NCBI RefSeq assembly: GCF_000165835.1 | Contig: NC_014640.1 | Coordinates: forward strand, 1,240,001 to 1,304,000 | DNA from: Achromobacter xylosoxidans A8 | GTDB taxonomy: Bacteria; Pseudomonadota; Gammaproteobacteria; Burkholderiales; Burkholderiaceae_B | Direction of reading: 5' to 3' | Length of the DNA: 64,000 nucleotides | Part shown: positions 7,585 through 17,412 of the stretch, in pieces | Position numbering within the stretch: position 1 is the stretch's first letter | Layout: the number at the start of each line of letters is the position of its first letter | Notes under the pieces: model-generated | Seen by the model: the letters and a program-made list of their open reading frames with translations, nothing else | Databases searched by the model: none | Told to the model about the DNA's origin: nothing | Translations under genes and position numbers: made by a program

Positions 7585-8466
7585 TCAGCGGCGCTGGCCG
7601 CCGCGCGTCATGGCCGCCAGGCGTTCCAGCAGGTGCACATCCTGCTCGTTCTTGAGCAGCGCGCCGGCCATCAGCGGCACGGCGGTGGCCGTGTGCGCGT
7701 CGATTTCGGCGGCGGTCGAGCCTTCTGCCAGCAGCAGGCGCAGCCAGTCCAGCAATTCGGAGGTGGACGGTTTTTTCTTCAGGCCCGGCGCGTCGCGCAG
7801 CGCGAAGAAAGTGTCCAGCGCGGCGCGCAGCACTTCCTGCTTCAGGTGCGGATAGTGCACGGCCACGATGTCGCGCATGGTCTCGCGGTCGGGGAAGCGG
7901 ATGTAGTGGAAGAAGCAGCGGCGCAGGAAGGCGTCAGGCAGGTCTTTCTCGTTGTTGGACGTGATGATGACCAGCGGACGATGCCGCGCCGAGATGGTCT
8001 CGCGCGTTTCGTAAACGTGGAATTCCATACGGTCCAGCTCGCGCAGCAGGTCGTTGGGGAATTCGATGTCGGCCTTGTCGATCTCGTCGATCAGCAGCAC
8101 TACCGGCTCTGGCGACTGGAAGGCCTGCCACAGCGTGCCCTGCACGATGTAGTTGCGGATGTCGCGGACTTTTTCGTCGCCCAGCTGCGAGTCGCGCAGG
8201 CGCGACACCGCGTCGTACTCGTACAGGCCCTGATGGGCTTTGGTGGTGGACTTGATGTGCCATTGCAGCAGCGGCCACCCCAGCGCGCGCGCCACTTCCT
8301 CGGCCAGCATGGTCTTGCCGGTGCCGGGTTCGCCCTTGATCAGGAGCGGGCGCTGCAAGGTGAGGGCGGCGTTGACGGCGAGTTTCAGGTCATCGGTGGC
8401 GACATAGTTGTCGGTCCCGTCGAAGCGGTCTGGCGAGGCGGAAGTAGCGGACTGGGCTGCGGACAT
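7585..8466 (-). CDS. MoxR family AAA+ ATPase
   Basis: A 293-residue cytoplasmic AAA+ ATPase. Walker A is GEPGTGKT at residues 45-52; Walker B is VVLLIDEIDKAD near residue 125; the sensor and arginine-finger region (ITSNNEKDLPDAFLRRCFFHYIRFP) is intact. MoxR proteins work with VWA-domain partners, and the next gene downstream encodes one. The upstream region also serves the divergent cytochrome c genes. An inverted repeat AATACC-N7-GGTATT at 8499-8517 lies between them and could be a shared operator. Confidence 0.92.
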   Translation of the reverse strand: MSAAQSATSASPDRFDGTDNYVATDDLKLAVNAALTLQRPLLIKGEPGTGKTMLAEEVARALGWPLLQWHIKSTTKAHQGLYEYDAVSRLRDSQLGDEKVRDIRNYIVQGTLWQAFQSPEPVVLLIDEIDKADIEFPNDLLRELDRMEFHVYETRETISARHRPLVIITSNNEKDLPDAFLRRCFFHYIRFPDRETMRDIVAVHYPHLKQEVLRAALDTFFALRDAPGLKKKPSTSELLDWLRLLLAEGSTAAEIDAHTATAVPLMAGALLKNEQDVHLLERLAAMTRGGQRR

Positions 8467-8535
8467 GGTCTGATGGCTTCTGAGGTTTGACGGTGATCAA
8501 TACCATCGTAAGGTATTAATCCTGAGCAATTATCG

Positions 8536-8541
8536 TACAAT
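8536..8541 (+). promoter_or_regulatory. Candidate -10 element of the cytochrome c pair
   Basis: TACAAT lies about 100 bp upstream of the first cytochrome start codon; no good -35 hexamer is seen at the right spacing. On the other strand GATAAT in the same region could serve moxR. Confidence 0.35.
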
Positions 8542-8641
8542 CAGGCGGTTTTGCTTTGGGTTCGACCCGCAACGTGTTTGCCGAGGGCCTTTTCGTGTGA
8601 GCAGGCCCTAGTCCTTAGCCATACCAAGAAGAGCCATTCCA

Positions 8642-8995
8642 ATGAAGTTGCGAACCTCTCTGAAGTACACGGTATCCGTGTTGGCCGCGATGGCATCCTG
8701 TGCGATCGCCGGCCAGTCTGTTGCTGCAGACGCAGCAGTGGTCGGTAATGTCCAGAATGCCCGCGACAAGGTTTCCATGTGCATCGGTTGCCACGGCATC
8801 GAAGGCTACAAGGCGACATTTCCCGAGCTGTACCACGTGCCGATGATCGCTGGGCAGAATGCCAAGTACATCGAAACCGCCCTCAACGAGTACAAGAAAG
8901 GCGCGCGCAGCCATCCCACGATGGACGCCATCGCCGGCAGCCTGTCCGACCAGGACATCGCCGACCTCGCCGCGTACTACTCGAATCTCAAGTAA
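8642..8995 (+). CDS. Monohaem class I cytochrome c
   Basis: A 117-residue periplasmic electron carrier. A signal peptide (residues 1-29, ending SVAAD) precedes one haem-binding site C47-I-G-C50-H51; Met94 in HPTM is the likely sixth ligand. The C terminus LSDQDIADLAAYYSNLK is the standard closing helix of cytochrome c4/c5-like domains. The next gene, 12 bp downstream, encodes a second monohaem cytochrome with the same ending, so the two are co-transcribed and together resemble the two halves of a dihaem cytochrome c4. Likely role is electron transfer to a terminal oxidase. Confidence 0.9.
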   Translation: MKLRTSLKYTVSVLAAMASCAIAGQSVAADAAVVGNVQNARDKVSMCIGCHGIEGYKATFPELYHVPMIAGQNAKYIETALNEYKKGARSHPTMDAIAGSLSDQDIADLAAYYSNLK

Positions 8996-9007
8996 GGGGG
9001 CAAACAC

Positions 9008-9370
9008 ATGAATCGCTACATGCTTGCCCTTGCGGGCGCGACCCTGGCCATGACGGGCGTTGCCGCCCAGGCGCAGGACCTGGCGGCCGGCAAGGCCGTC
9101 TTCGACAAATTCAATTGCGCTTCCTGCCATGGCGCGGACGCCAAGACGGCCGTGGATCCGGCCTACCCGACCCTGGCCGGCCAGCACGCGGACTACCTGG
9201 TCCACGCCCTGAAGGCCTACAAGCGCGGCGCTTCCGGCAGCGCGGCCACCGCCAACGTGCGCAAGAACCCCATCATGGGCGCTTTCGCGACCCAGCTGTC
9301 GGACCAGGACATCTCCAACGTGGCGGCATGGCTGTCGGCGCAGCCCAGCGACCTGGGCGTGCGCAAGTAA
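9008..9370 (+). CDS. Monohaem class I cytochrome c
   Basis: A 120-residue periplasmic cytochrome. Signal peptide residues 1-23 (ending AAQAQ), haem site C37-A-S-C40-H41, likely axial Met90 in NPIM, and closing helix LSDQDISNVAAWLSAQ. It belongs to the same c4-like domain family as the preceding gene but is clearly diverged from it, having an extra loop before the Met ligand. GGGGGCAAACAC upstream is a modest ribosome site. A terminator follows, so the pair forms a two-gene operon. Confidence 0.9.
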   Translation: MNRYMLALAGATLAMTGVAAQAQDLAAGKAVFDKFNCASCHGADAKTAVDPAYPTLAGQHADYLVHALKAYKRGASGSAATANVRKNPIMGAFATQLSDQDISNVAAWLSAQPSDLGVRK

Positions 9371-9397
9371 GCCGTCCTGGCGTGTCCCGAAAACAAG

Positions 9398-9425
9398 AAA
9401 GCCCTCGATCGAGGGCTTTTCTTCG
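9398..9425. terminator. Bidirectional terminator between cytochrome c and DUF1841 genes
   Basis: AAAGCCCTC-GATC-GAGGGCTTT with T residues after it on the plus strand and a T-rich stretch on the minus strand. The flanking genes converge on it. Confidence 0.88.
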
Positions 9426-9442
9426 TTGGGCGGACGCCGCGC

Positions 9443-9868
9443 TCAGCGGCTGGCGCGCTGGCGGATCAGATCGATGTAGGTGTCGCTGTCCAGAGGGGTG
9501 CCCAGGCGCTGCGCTTCCCAGACCACCTGGCCCAGGCATTCCATGATTTCATGCGCCGCGTGGTGGGCGTCGCTGCGCGCCACCAGTTGCTGGTAGGCGT
9601 TCCGGATCCCGGGCGGATGATCGATGGACAGCTGCTCGGCGATGGCCAGATGCATGGAAAGGTGCAGAAAGGGGTTGGTGCGGCCCTTTTCCACCGAGTA
9701 CTCGGCCGTCATGGCCTCGGGACTTTCCAGGTCGCCGTGGTACTCGGGATGCTCGATGATCCAGTCCAGCGCGATGGCTTCGAGCGGCGTCAGCACTTCG
9801 GCAGCGCGGTGTTTGCGCCAAGTTTCGATAAAGAATTCGCGGACTTGGTCGCGGGAAGGATTGAACAT
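9443..9868 (-). CDS. DUF1841 family protein
   Basis: A 141-residue soluble, all-helical protein of the DUF1841 family, common in beta- and gammaproteobacteria and of unknown function. Typical family features are MFNPSRDQVREFFIETWRKHR at the N terminus, the centre TNPFLHLSMHLAIAEQLSIDHP, and AHEIMECLGQVVWEAQR near the C terminus. Several conserved His and Glu residues (HLSMH, AHHAAHEIMECL) could bind a metal, which is inference. It is a single gene, divergent from icd. Confidence 0.88.
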   Translation of the reverse strand: MFNPSRDQVREFFIETWRKHRAAEVLTPLEAIALDWIIEHPEYHGDLESPEAMTAEYSVEKGRTNPFLHLSMHLAIAEQLSIDHPPGIRNAYQQLVARSDAHHAAHEIMECLGQVVWEAQRLGTPLDSDTYIDLIRQRASR

Positions 9869-10070
9869 CTGAGGGGGCGGAATTCGGGCTGGAGATGCAT
9901 TATTTTACCGCCGCACGCGGCCCGTCAGGCGCGCAGGCCTTTTTGCGATATAGAATTGGTTGCTATCGGCCATCCAGTGCGCGGTTCCCGTGGGCGATCT
10001 TCCCCGCCGGAACGGACACTTCCCGATGCCGGCGCGTGCAGAAAAACCACTCGGAGCAAATGGAGCATTC

Positions 10071-11327
<1,257 letters not shown>

Positions 11328-11356
11328 TTGGCGGCTTGCCGCCAGTACTTTCCTTG

Positions 11357-11386
11357 AACCCGCCCGCCGTCAAGGCGGGCGGGTTT
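11357..11386 (+). terminator. Terminator of icd
   Basis: AACCCGCCCGCC and GGCGGGCGGGTT pair perfectly around a 5-nt loop, followed by TTG. The T tract is short but the stem is very strong. Confidence 0.82.
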
Positions 11387-11406
11387 TGTGTAACTAGCCA
11401 AACGGC

Positions 11407-12705
11407 ATGATGCATGCCGCATTAGTCTTTCTCAGGTTGAGTGTTGTGCCCCGACAGTATGTTTCCTTAGCCATGTGGCTGACGTTATTGGTTCCTGCTC
11501 TGGCTTTGACCAGTGCCACGGGAGGTCCGGCGATTATCTATTCGGCAGGTTTGATTGCACTGATCGCGCTGACCGTCAATGTGATCAAGCGTTACGAGCC
11601 CATGGATTTCCGCGCCATATGGCCCATGGCGCTGGCATTGTTGTTGCCCTTGGCCTGTCTATTTATTACGTCCTTCGCGCGAGGGGTCTGGAGCGGCTCC
11701 GAATTGGAGAAAACGCTTCGGTTTGCCCTGGCGGTGCCGGTACTCTGGTTATTGCTCAGAGCGCCGCAAGAATGGTTGAAGCAGATCCAGTGGAGCATCC
11801 TGGCCGGTGCGCTGGCGGGGGCGGGAATTCTGATAGTGACCATGGCGTTCTGGGACAGAGGCGCAGTGGTCGATATCGGCGGCCGTTACAACGCCGTCGC
11901 CTTCGCCAACATGACCCTGCTGTTCGGCTCGATGTCCTTGTTGTCGATTGGTTGGGGCGCCACGACGCGCTGGCCGCGTGCGGAAAATGGGCTCAAGGTG
12001 CTGGCTTTCGCTTTGAGTGTATGGGCTACCTGGTTGTCGCAAACCCGTAGTAGCTGGATGCTTCTTCCCATACTGGCCCTGGTGTTCTTGCTGGGACTGC
12101 ATGGCTGGAGCCGGCGCCACAAGGTGTATTGCACTGTTGCGCTCAGCGTGGTTCTGGCCGTTAGCGCAGTCGGAATCTGGAACTTCAGCAGTCGCATGAA
12201 AGAGGTCGTGACGGATTTGCAGAGCTTCTCTACGTCGGGCGACCGCGATACCTCGTTTGGCATCCGCCTGCAACTCTGGCATGCATCCGTCCTCATGTTC
12301 CAAAAAAGCCCTGTCGTAGGCGTGGGTCCGAGCAATTTCCGCGGTGAATTGTTGGAACTGGAAAAGCAAGGCGTGGTGTCGCGCGAGGTCGTCGAGGGTT
12401 ATGGCGAACCCCACAACGACCTGCTCGCCGCCCTGTCCGGATACGGGCTGTTGGGCCTGTTGAGCATACTCGCGCTGTATTTGGTGCCGGCCTACATTTT
12501 TCTGCGCCGCCTGGCCAGCGATGATCGTGTCATACGCGTCGGCGCGCAAATGGGCTTGCTGTTCTGCCTGGGCTATTGCGCATTCAGCCTGACTGAAATG
12601 ATGTTCCGAAATATGCGCAGCGTACCGACGTATTCCTTGATCGTGGTGGCCCTGATCGCGCTGACCACGCCGCGCTCCGCAGGCGCCCCCCGGGCGCCGG
12701 CCTAG
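11407..12705 (+). CDS. O-antigen ligase-like (WaaL/Wzy_C family) integral membrane protein
   Basis: A 432-residue polytopic inner-membrane protein with about ten to twelve hydrophobic helices and a large periplasmic segment in the second half. Family signatures are LSQTRSSWMLLPIL, the SPVVGVGPSNF segment and EPHNDLLAALSGYGLLGLL, whose His is characteristic of ligases that join undecaprenyl-linked glycans to lipid A-core or to protein. It could therefore be WaaL, a Wzy-type polymerase or a pilin glycosyltransferase; WaaL is my first guess. No other envelope-glycan genes surround it, and its base composition is less GC-rich than the neighbours, which suggests separate acquisition. Confidence 0.82.
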   Translation: MMHAALVFLRLSVVPRQYVSLAMWLTLLVPALALTSATGGPAIIYSAGLIALIALTVNVIKRYEPMDFRAIWPMALALLLPLACLFITSFARGVWSGSELEKTLRFALAVPVLWLLLRAPQEWLKQIQWSILAGALAGAGILIVTMAFWDRGAVVDIGGRYNAVAFANMTLLFGSMSLLSIGWGATTRWPRAENGLKVLAFALSVWATWLSQTRSSWMLLPILALVFLLGLHGWSRRHKVYCTVALSVVLAVSAVGIWNFSSRMKEVVTDLQSFSTSGDRDTSFGIRLQLWHASVLMFQKSPVVGVGPSNFRGELLELEKQGVVSREVVEGYGEPHNDLLAALSGYGLLGLLSILALYLVPAYIFLRRLASDDRVIRVGAQMGLLFCLGYCAFSLTEMMFRNMRSVPTYSLIVVALIALTTPRSAGAPRAPA

Positions 12706-12744
12706 GAAAGCGCTGTACGAAAAGCGGAATGAACCGCCACTACA

Positions 12745-12780
12745 AAAAAACGCAAGGCAAGCGCGCCTTGCGTTTTTTTT
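12745..12780 (+). terminator. Terminator after the O-antigen ligase-like gene
   Basis: ACGCAAGGC and GCCTTGCGT pair around AAGCGC, with seven A residues before and seven T residues after, so it can work in both directions. Confidence 0.9.
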
Positions 12781-12922
12781 ATGGGCCTTGCGCTAGATCA
12801 ATCAATCCGTGCAGCCCTGGCGAAAACCCTGATGCTGTCCCTTATTCTGACGAAATAACTACATAAATCGTCACATTCAGCCTTGATTGGTTTCATGACC
12901 GGATGAACAGGATAAGAGGACT

Positions 12923-14464
12923 ATGAAAAATTCCAGCTTGCGCAGGGAGCTGCTGTGGTTCGTGTTCGCGATCGGCGTGGCCGTACTGGCTTTGGGCGGC
13001 TGGGACGCCTGGGAGCGCCGCGCCGAGATGGTGGCCGAGCGCAAGACCGAATTGCGCCACGTCCTCGATCTGGCATCCAGCATCGTGCGCAACGGCAAGC
13101 AAAGCGTGCGCGAGGGCATGCCTCTGGATGAGGCCCAGCGCAATGTGACGCGACGGCTGGCGCAACTGCGCTATGGCGAGGACGGTTACGTGGGCGCCTT
13201 CGGCGACGGCTACGACCTGCTGGTGCACCCCGATCCCAAGCTGGTCGGTACCAATGTCCGGTCCGTCAAGGACAGCGCAGGGCAGCCGATCTTTGAAAAC
13301 CTCTACGCCCAGGGCAAGGCCGGCGGCGGCTATACGCGCTACCAATTCCCGCGGCCGGGAACGGAACAGGCGCTGCCCAAGATCAGTTACGCCGCCTACG
13401 ACGCCGACTGGGGCTGGCTGTTGTTCACAGGCCTGTACGTGGATGACGTCGATCAGGCGTTCTATGCCACCTTGTGGCGGCAGGGCGGCGTGACGCTTGG
13501 CCTCTTGGTGCTGCTGTTGGCGGCGGCGTTGCGCTTTTTCCGCTCGCACGTCCTTCGTCCGCTGGACCAGGCCGTCGCGGTATGCGAACGCGTGGCCAAT
13601 GGCGATCTGTCCGGCAGCGTGCCGCGCAACCAGCGCGGCGAGATCGGCCGCCTGTTCGACGCCCTGGCGCGGATGCAGGAACGCCTGGACGGGGCGGTGC
13701 GCAGCATCGTGCATTCCACCACCTCGATCGCCGCGGCCTCGCGGCAGATCGCGGCGGGCAGCATGGACCTGTCGGACCGTACCGAGAAACAGGCCGCCGC
13801 GTTGGAGCAGACCGCCGCCAGCGTGGAGCAGATTACCGCGACCGCGCAGCAGAGCGCGCAACACGTGCGCGAGGTCAGCGCGCTGGCCGGCCAGGCAGCG
13901 CAACTGGCCCGGCAGGGCAGTGATGAAACGCAGCATGCCATCGACGCCATGCGCGAGATTTCACATAGCTCGCAGCGCATCGACGAGATCATCCGGCTGA
14001 TCGACGAGATCGCGTTCCAGACCAACATCCTGGCGCTGAACGCCGCCGTGGAAGCCGCAAGGGCCGGAGAGCAGGGCCGAGGCTTCGCGGTGGTGGCGGG
14101 CGAGGTGCGCGCGCTGGCTCAGCGCTCGGCCACCGCCGCCAAGGAAATCAAGACGCTGATCGAAGCGTCGGCGGATTCGGTGGCGCGTGGCAGCCAGCGC
14201 GTGGAGCAGGCCAGCGCGACGATGGGCAACGTGCTGGAGTCGGCCGCCACCAGCGCGCCGCTGATGGGTGAGATCGCCACGGCCTCGGCCGAGCAGAGCG
14301 TGGGTATCGAGCAGATCAACCAGGCCGTGACGCATCTGGACGGCGTGACGCAGCAGAACGCCGCGCTGGTGGAAGAGTTCGCCGCGTCGGCTGCGGCCCT
14401 GCGCGACCAGGCGGGCGAACTGGCGAACGCGGTGTCCGTCTTCAGGCTGTCTGCAGCCGGCTAG
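12923..14464 (+). CDS. Methyl-accepting chemotaxis protein with a periplasmic Cache domain
   Basis: A 513-residue inner-membrane chemoreceptor. TM1 is about residues 8-27; the periplasmic ligand domain (about 30-190) is a single Cache type, with [26 protein letters not shown] and [23 protein letters not shown]2 is about 192-210; a HAMP domain follows, then the cytoplasmic signalling domain with the highly conserved hairpin [20 protein letters not shown] and [21 protein letters not shown] that binds CheA/CheW. No C-terminal CheR-tethering pentapeptide is seen. sCache receptors often sense small organic acids; the ligand is not predictable. AGAGGA lies three bases before ATG. Its last 23 bases overlap the convergent DapA-like gene. 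Confidence 0.95.
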   Translation: MKNSSLRRELLWFVFAIGVAVLALGGWDAWERRAEMVAERKTELRHVLDLASSIVRNGKQSVREGMPLDEAQRNVTRRLAQLRYGEDGYVGAFGDGYDLLVHPDPKLVGTNVRSVKDSAGQPIFENLYAQGKAGGGYTRYQFPRPGTEQALPKISYAAYDADWGWLLFTGLYVDDVDQAFYATLWRQGGVTLGLLVLLLAAALRFFRSHVLRPLDQAVAVCERVANGDLSGSVPRNQRGEIGRLFDALARMQERLDGAVRSIVHSTTSIAAASRQIAAGSMDLSDRTEKQAAALEQTAASVEQITATAQQSAQHVREVSALAGQAAQLARQGSDETQHAIDAMREISHSSQRIDEIIRLIDEIAFQTNILALNAAVEAARAGEQGRGFAVVAGEVRALAQRSATAAKEIKTLIEASADSVARGSQRVEQASATMGNVLESAATSAPLMGEIATASAEQSVGIEQINQAVTHLDGVTQQNAALVEEFAASAAALRDQAGELANAVSVFRLSAAG

Positions 14465-15341
14465 GCGAGCCCTGCACCGCGCTCATGGCCCGTTGCAGGC
14501 GTTGTCCAAGCTCGCGGCTGGCGCTGGTCATGGGCATGCGCAGCTCGTCGGCGATCAGCCCCTGCAGGGCCAGGGCGCGTTTGATCGGCGCGGGATTGGG
14601 TTCGGCAAACAGCAGTCGGATCAGGCCGCGCAGCGGCTCGAACAGTTCGCGCGCGGCTTCCGCGTGGCCGTCGCGGGCCAGCTGCATGACCTCGACATAG
14701 CGCTCGGGATAGATATGCGCGGCCGCCGGGATGGCGCCGCGGCCGCCGGCCAGGAAGTGGTCCAGCAGCGCGATGTCGTCGCCGCATAGCGGGGCCAGCG
14801 CGCTGCGCCGGTTCAGCGCCGACAGCACCGAGGGATTGCATTCCTTGACGGCGCTGAAGTTGGGTAGCGCGGCCAGCGCCTCCATGGTTTCGACCGTCAT
14901 CGTCACCCCGGCGCGCTTGGGGATGTTGTACAGAATGATGGGCCGTTCCGTGGCCCAGGCGATCTGACGATAGTGCCACAGTATGCCGGCCTGCGACGGT
15001 CCCAGGTAGTAGGGCGGCGGCACCAGATACCCGGCCGGCCGATACTTGTCCAGGCGCCGGATCGCGGTTGCCACGCCGCGCGTGTCGACGCCGCCCGCGC
15101 CGAACACTAGCGGCAAGGCGTGCGGATCGCTGGATATGGCTTCTATCATGCCGATCTTTTCCGGCATGCTGAGCAGATTGCCTTCGCCGGTGGATCCGAA
15201 CAGCACCAGGCCGGCGATGCCCGCGTTGCGGTAGTAGCGGGCCAGCGCCTGGGCGGCGTCCAGGTCCACATAGCCGCCGCGCATCGGCGTGACCATGGGT
15301 AGCCAGAGGCCCTCGAATGCGGTCTTGCGTGGCATGTCCAT
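14442..15341 (-). CDS. Dihydrodipicolinate synthase (DapA) family aldolase
   Basis: A 299-residue TIM-barrel class I aldolase of the DapA/NanA/KDG-aldolase superfamily. The Schiff-base Lys166 (AVKECNPS), Tyr138 (LYNIPKRAG) and the substrate carboxylate loop S50-T-G-E53 are present, so it should be catalytically active on a pyruvate-type donor. As it lacks other lysine-biosynthesis neighbours, it is more likely a catabolic or specialised aldolase than the housekeeping dapA. It begins three bases after the stop codon of a small upstream gene, so the two are co-transcribed. The gene end overlaps the convergent chemoreceptor gene. Confidence 0.85.
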   Translation of the reverse strand: MDMPRKTAFEGLWLPMVTPMRGGYVDLDAAQALARYYRNAGIAGLVLFGSTGEGNLLSMPEKIGMIEAISSDPHALPLVFGAGGVDTRGVATAIRRLDKYRPAGYLVPPPYYLGPSQAGILWHYRQIAWATERPIILYNIPKRAGVTMTVETMEALAALPNFSAVKECNPSVLSALNRRSALAPLCGDDIALLDHFLAGGRGAIPAAAHIYPERYVEVMQLARDGHAEAARELFEPLRGLIRLLFAEPNPAPIKRALALQGLIADELRMPMTSASRELGQRLQRAMSAVQGSPSRLQTA

Positions 15342-15344
15342 GGC

Positions 15345-15704
15345 TTATTGCACCGTCATCGCAGGGGCCGGACGCACCGCGCCGAACTCGGCGCGAGGCA
15401 GGCCGGACATCACTGCGTGCATCAAGGCATCCAGCTGTCCGCGTTCGCATTGCAGCTGCAGCACGCTTTGCGCATGGGCGTGATCCACCGACAGCACGTA
15501 GACGCCGATGCGATCGTCCAGCGCGCGGTGCAGCGCCAGCCGCACGTTCAGCGCGTCCAGCGTGTCTATCCTGATGGTCAGCGCGACCAGGTCGGCACGG
15601 GTTTGCGCGCGCTGCGCGGGCAGGATGCCGGGCATGGGGGAAGGGCGGGCTTGCAGTCGGGGGATCATGGCGGGGGAGCGGGGCGGAGACGCCGCTTGCG
15701 GCAT
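15345..15704 (-). CDS. Small hypothetical protein upstream of the DapA-like gene
   Basis: A protein of up to 119 residues without a recognised family. The core ADLVALTIRIDTLDALNVRLALHRAL through LQLQCERGQLDALMHAVMSGLPRAEFG has an alternating strand-helix-strand-helix pattern that could be an ACT-like or ferredoxin-like fold, which is inference. The start is uncertain: ATG at 15704, 15668 or 15635 are all possible and none has a good ribosome site; a TATAGT -10-like element near 15740 makes starts upstream of 15728 unlikely. Tight coupling with the aldolase suggests a regulatory or subunit role. Confidence 0.5.
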   Translation of the reverse strand: MPQAASPPRSPAMIPRLQARPSPMPGILPAQRAQTRADLVALTIRIDTLDALNVRLALHRALDDRIGVYVLSVDHAHAQSVLQLQCERGQLDALMHAVMSGLPRAEFGAVRPAPAMTVQ

Positions 15705-15813
15705 TCCGGGGATCCGGTTGGTTGATGACGGTTCCACTATAGGAAGCGCGCCATAAATCCCGCCGATAAAAGCGGACGCGGCGCGTAAAAAACGCGTCAA
15801 CGTCCGGTTGCGG

Positions 15814-16590
15814 TCAGAAAGTCTTGGTCAGTGACAGCAGGCCCGTCGCCCGACCCATGTCGCGGCCGCGGGTATTGGTGTAGACGGCGCGGTCGGCATT
15901 GGTGTCCAGATAGGCCAGCGATACCGACAGGCCTTGGCCGAAGTCCTTCGTCAGCCCCAGTTTCCAGTCCGTGTAGTTGGCGTGGTCGACGTTGCGCACC
16001 AGTTGCCGGCCGAGGTGGGCGTTGAGCGTCAGGCCCCACACGCCCGTATCGAAGTTGCCGGACAGGTCGAAGTACTGGCTGTGCTTGCTGTCCGCGAAAC
16101 CGAACAGATTGGTCATGGCGATGGAGTACTTGAACATCAGAGGTCCATAGCCGATGCCAGCGTACAGCTCGGTGGTGTCAGGGCTGGTGTAGCCCGACGG
16201 ATAGTCGCCGGGGTAGTAGTACTGCAGGACGCCCAGGTCTACCGGTACGTCCTGCGCGAGGTTGCCCTTGTAGCCGCCGTAGAAGTCCATTTCGACGGGG
16301 GCGGAGACTTCGCTGTTGCTGTCGTTGAGCCAGCTGATGCTGGAGTTCCAGTTGCCCAGGTAGAAGCCGCTGGAATGAACCAGATCGAATCCGCCCTGGA
16401 TGGCCGGCTTGTTATTGCTTTGCATCAGGCCGCGGTAGCGGTACTGGCTGGCCAACGTGAGATTGGCCGTCAGCGTGAAATCGGAAGCAGACGGCGCTGG
16501 ATCCGTGGGCACGTCGGCGGCCAGCGCGTTGCCGGCATGAGCGGCGGACAGGGTCAGCAGCGCGAACGCGGCCAGGGTGTGGCGGGGCAT
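15814..16590 (-). CDS. TorF family putative outer-membrane porin
   Basis: A 258-residue outer-membrane beta-barrel of the TorF/Gcw_chp family. A signal peptide (residues 1-25, ending ALAAD) is followed by barrel strands starting TLTANLTLASQYRYRGLMQSN, the family hallmark, and ending in the aromatic C terminus LLSLTKTF used for outer-membrane assembly. The start at 16590 has AGGAG upstream; the longer frame to 16686 is unlikely to be translated. It lies 118 bp downstream of kdpE on the same strand, so it could be read as the last gene of the kdp locus or have its own promoter. Confidence 0.85.
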   Translation of the reverse strand: MPRHTLAAFALLTLSAAHAGNALAADVPTDPAPSASDFTLTANLTLASQYRYRGLMQSNNKPAIQGGFDLVHSSGFYLGNWNSSISWLNDSNSEVSAPVEMDFYGGYKGNLAQDVPVDLGVLQYYYPGDYPSGYTSPDTTELYAGIGYGPLMFKYSIAMTNLFGFADSKHSQYFDLSGNFDTGVWGLTLNAHLGRQLVRNVDHANYTDWKLGLTKDFGQGLSVSLAYLDTNADRAVYTNTRGRDMGRATGLLSLTKTF

Positions 16591-16707
16591 GGGAGGGCTC
16601 CTGGTGTTGGATGGGATCGCAACAATAGGAGGAACGGCATAAAGGCCGAGACAAGACTTGCGGGCTGCGCGTAAACGCGGCGTCAATGCGCGTCCGCGGC
16701 GCGCGGC

Positions 16708-17400
16708 TCAGCCCGCGAAGCGATAGCCCACGCCGATCTCGGTCAGCAGGTAGACGGGCTGGGCCGGGTCGGCTTCCAGCTTCTGGCGCAGATGGCCCAT
16801 GTAGATGCGCAGGTAATGGTTGCTCTCGACGTGCGACGGCCCCCACACTTCGCGCAGCAGTTCGCGGTGCGTCATGACCTTGCCGCGATGCGCCAGCAGC
16901 GCCGCCAGCAGCCGGTACTCCATCGCGGTCAGGTGCACGTGCAGGCCGCCGCGCTCGACCACGCGCTTGGCGAAGTCCACGCGCACGTCGCCGAAGCTGA
17001 TTTCGGATGCGTTGCCGGCGCCGCCCCTGGCGTGCCGCCGCAGCAGCACGCGCAGGCGCGCCAGCAATTCGCTGACGCCGAAAGGCTTGGTCAGGTAATC
17101 GTCCGCCCCTGCATCCAGCGCGGCGACCTTGTCGGCCTCGGCGCTGCGCGCGGACAGCACCAGCACCGGTACTTCGGTCCAGCCGCGCAGCTCGCGGATC
17201 AGGGTCATGCCGTCCTCGTCCGGCAGGCCCAGGTCCAGCACCACCGCGTCGGGCTGTCGGGTGCCGGCCTCGATCAAGCCGCGCTTGACGGTATCGGCCT
17301 CGTGCACGGCGCAGCCCTCGCTTTCCAGGGCCTGGCGCACGAAGCGCCGGATGTTGGCGTCGTCTTCAATGATCAGGACGGTAGGCTGGTAATCGAACAT
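16708..17400 (-). CDS. kdpE: KdpE, OmpR-family response regulator for potassium transport
   Basis: A 230-residue DNA-binding regulator. The receiver domain has the acidic pair E12-D13, phospho-acceptor Asp56 in VVLDLGLPDEDG and the conserved Lys in DDYLTKPFG; the C-terminal winged helix ends SNHYLRIYMGHLRQKLEADPAQPVYLLTEIGVGYRFAG, which is typical KdpE. Phosphorylated by KdpD under K+ limitation or osmotic stress, it activates kdpFABC. The gene begins 12 bp after kdpD, so they are co-transcribed and translationally coupled. Confidence 0.97.
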   Translation of the reverse strand: MFDYQPTVLIIEDDANIRRFVRQALESEGCAVHEADTVKRGLIEAGTRQPDAVVLDLGLPDEDGMTLIRELRGWTEVPVLVLSARSAEADKVAALDAGADDYLTKPFGVSELLARLRVLLRRHARGGAGNASEISFGDVRVDFAKRVVERGGLHVHLTAMEYRLLAALLAHRGKVMTHRELLREVWGPSHVESNHYLRIYMGHLRQKLEADPAQPVYLLTEIGVGYRFAG

Positions 17401-17412
17401 GCGTGGCGGCGT

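Noticed and set aside
12860..12900. Sigma-28 flagellar promoter before the chemoreceptor gene
   Set aside because: A TAAA...GCC-like pair is present but the spacing (8 bp) is wrong for sigma-28 and the -10 match is poor.
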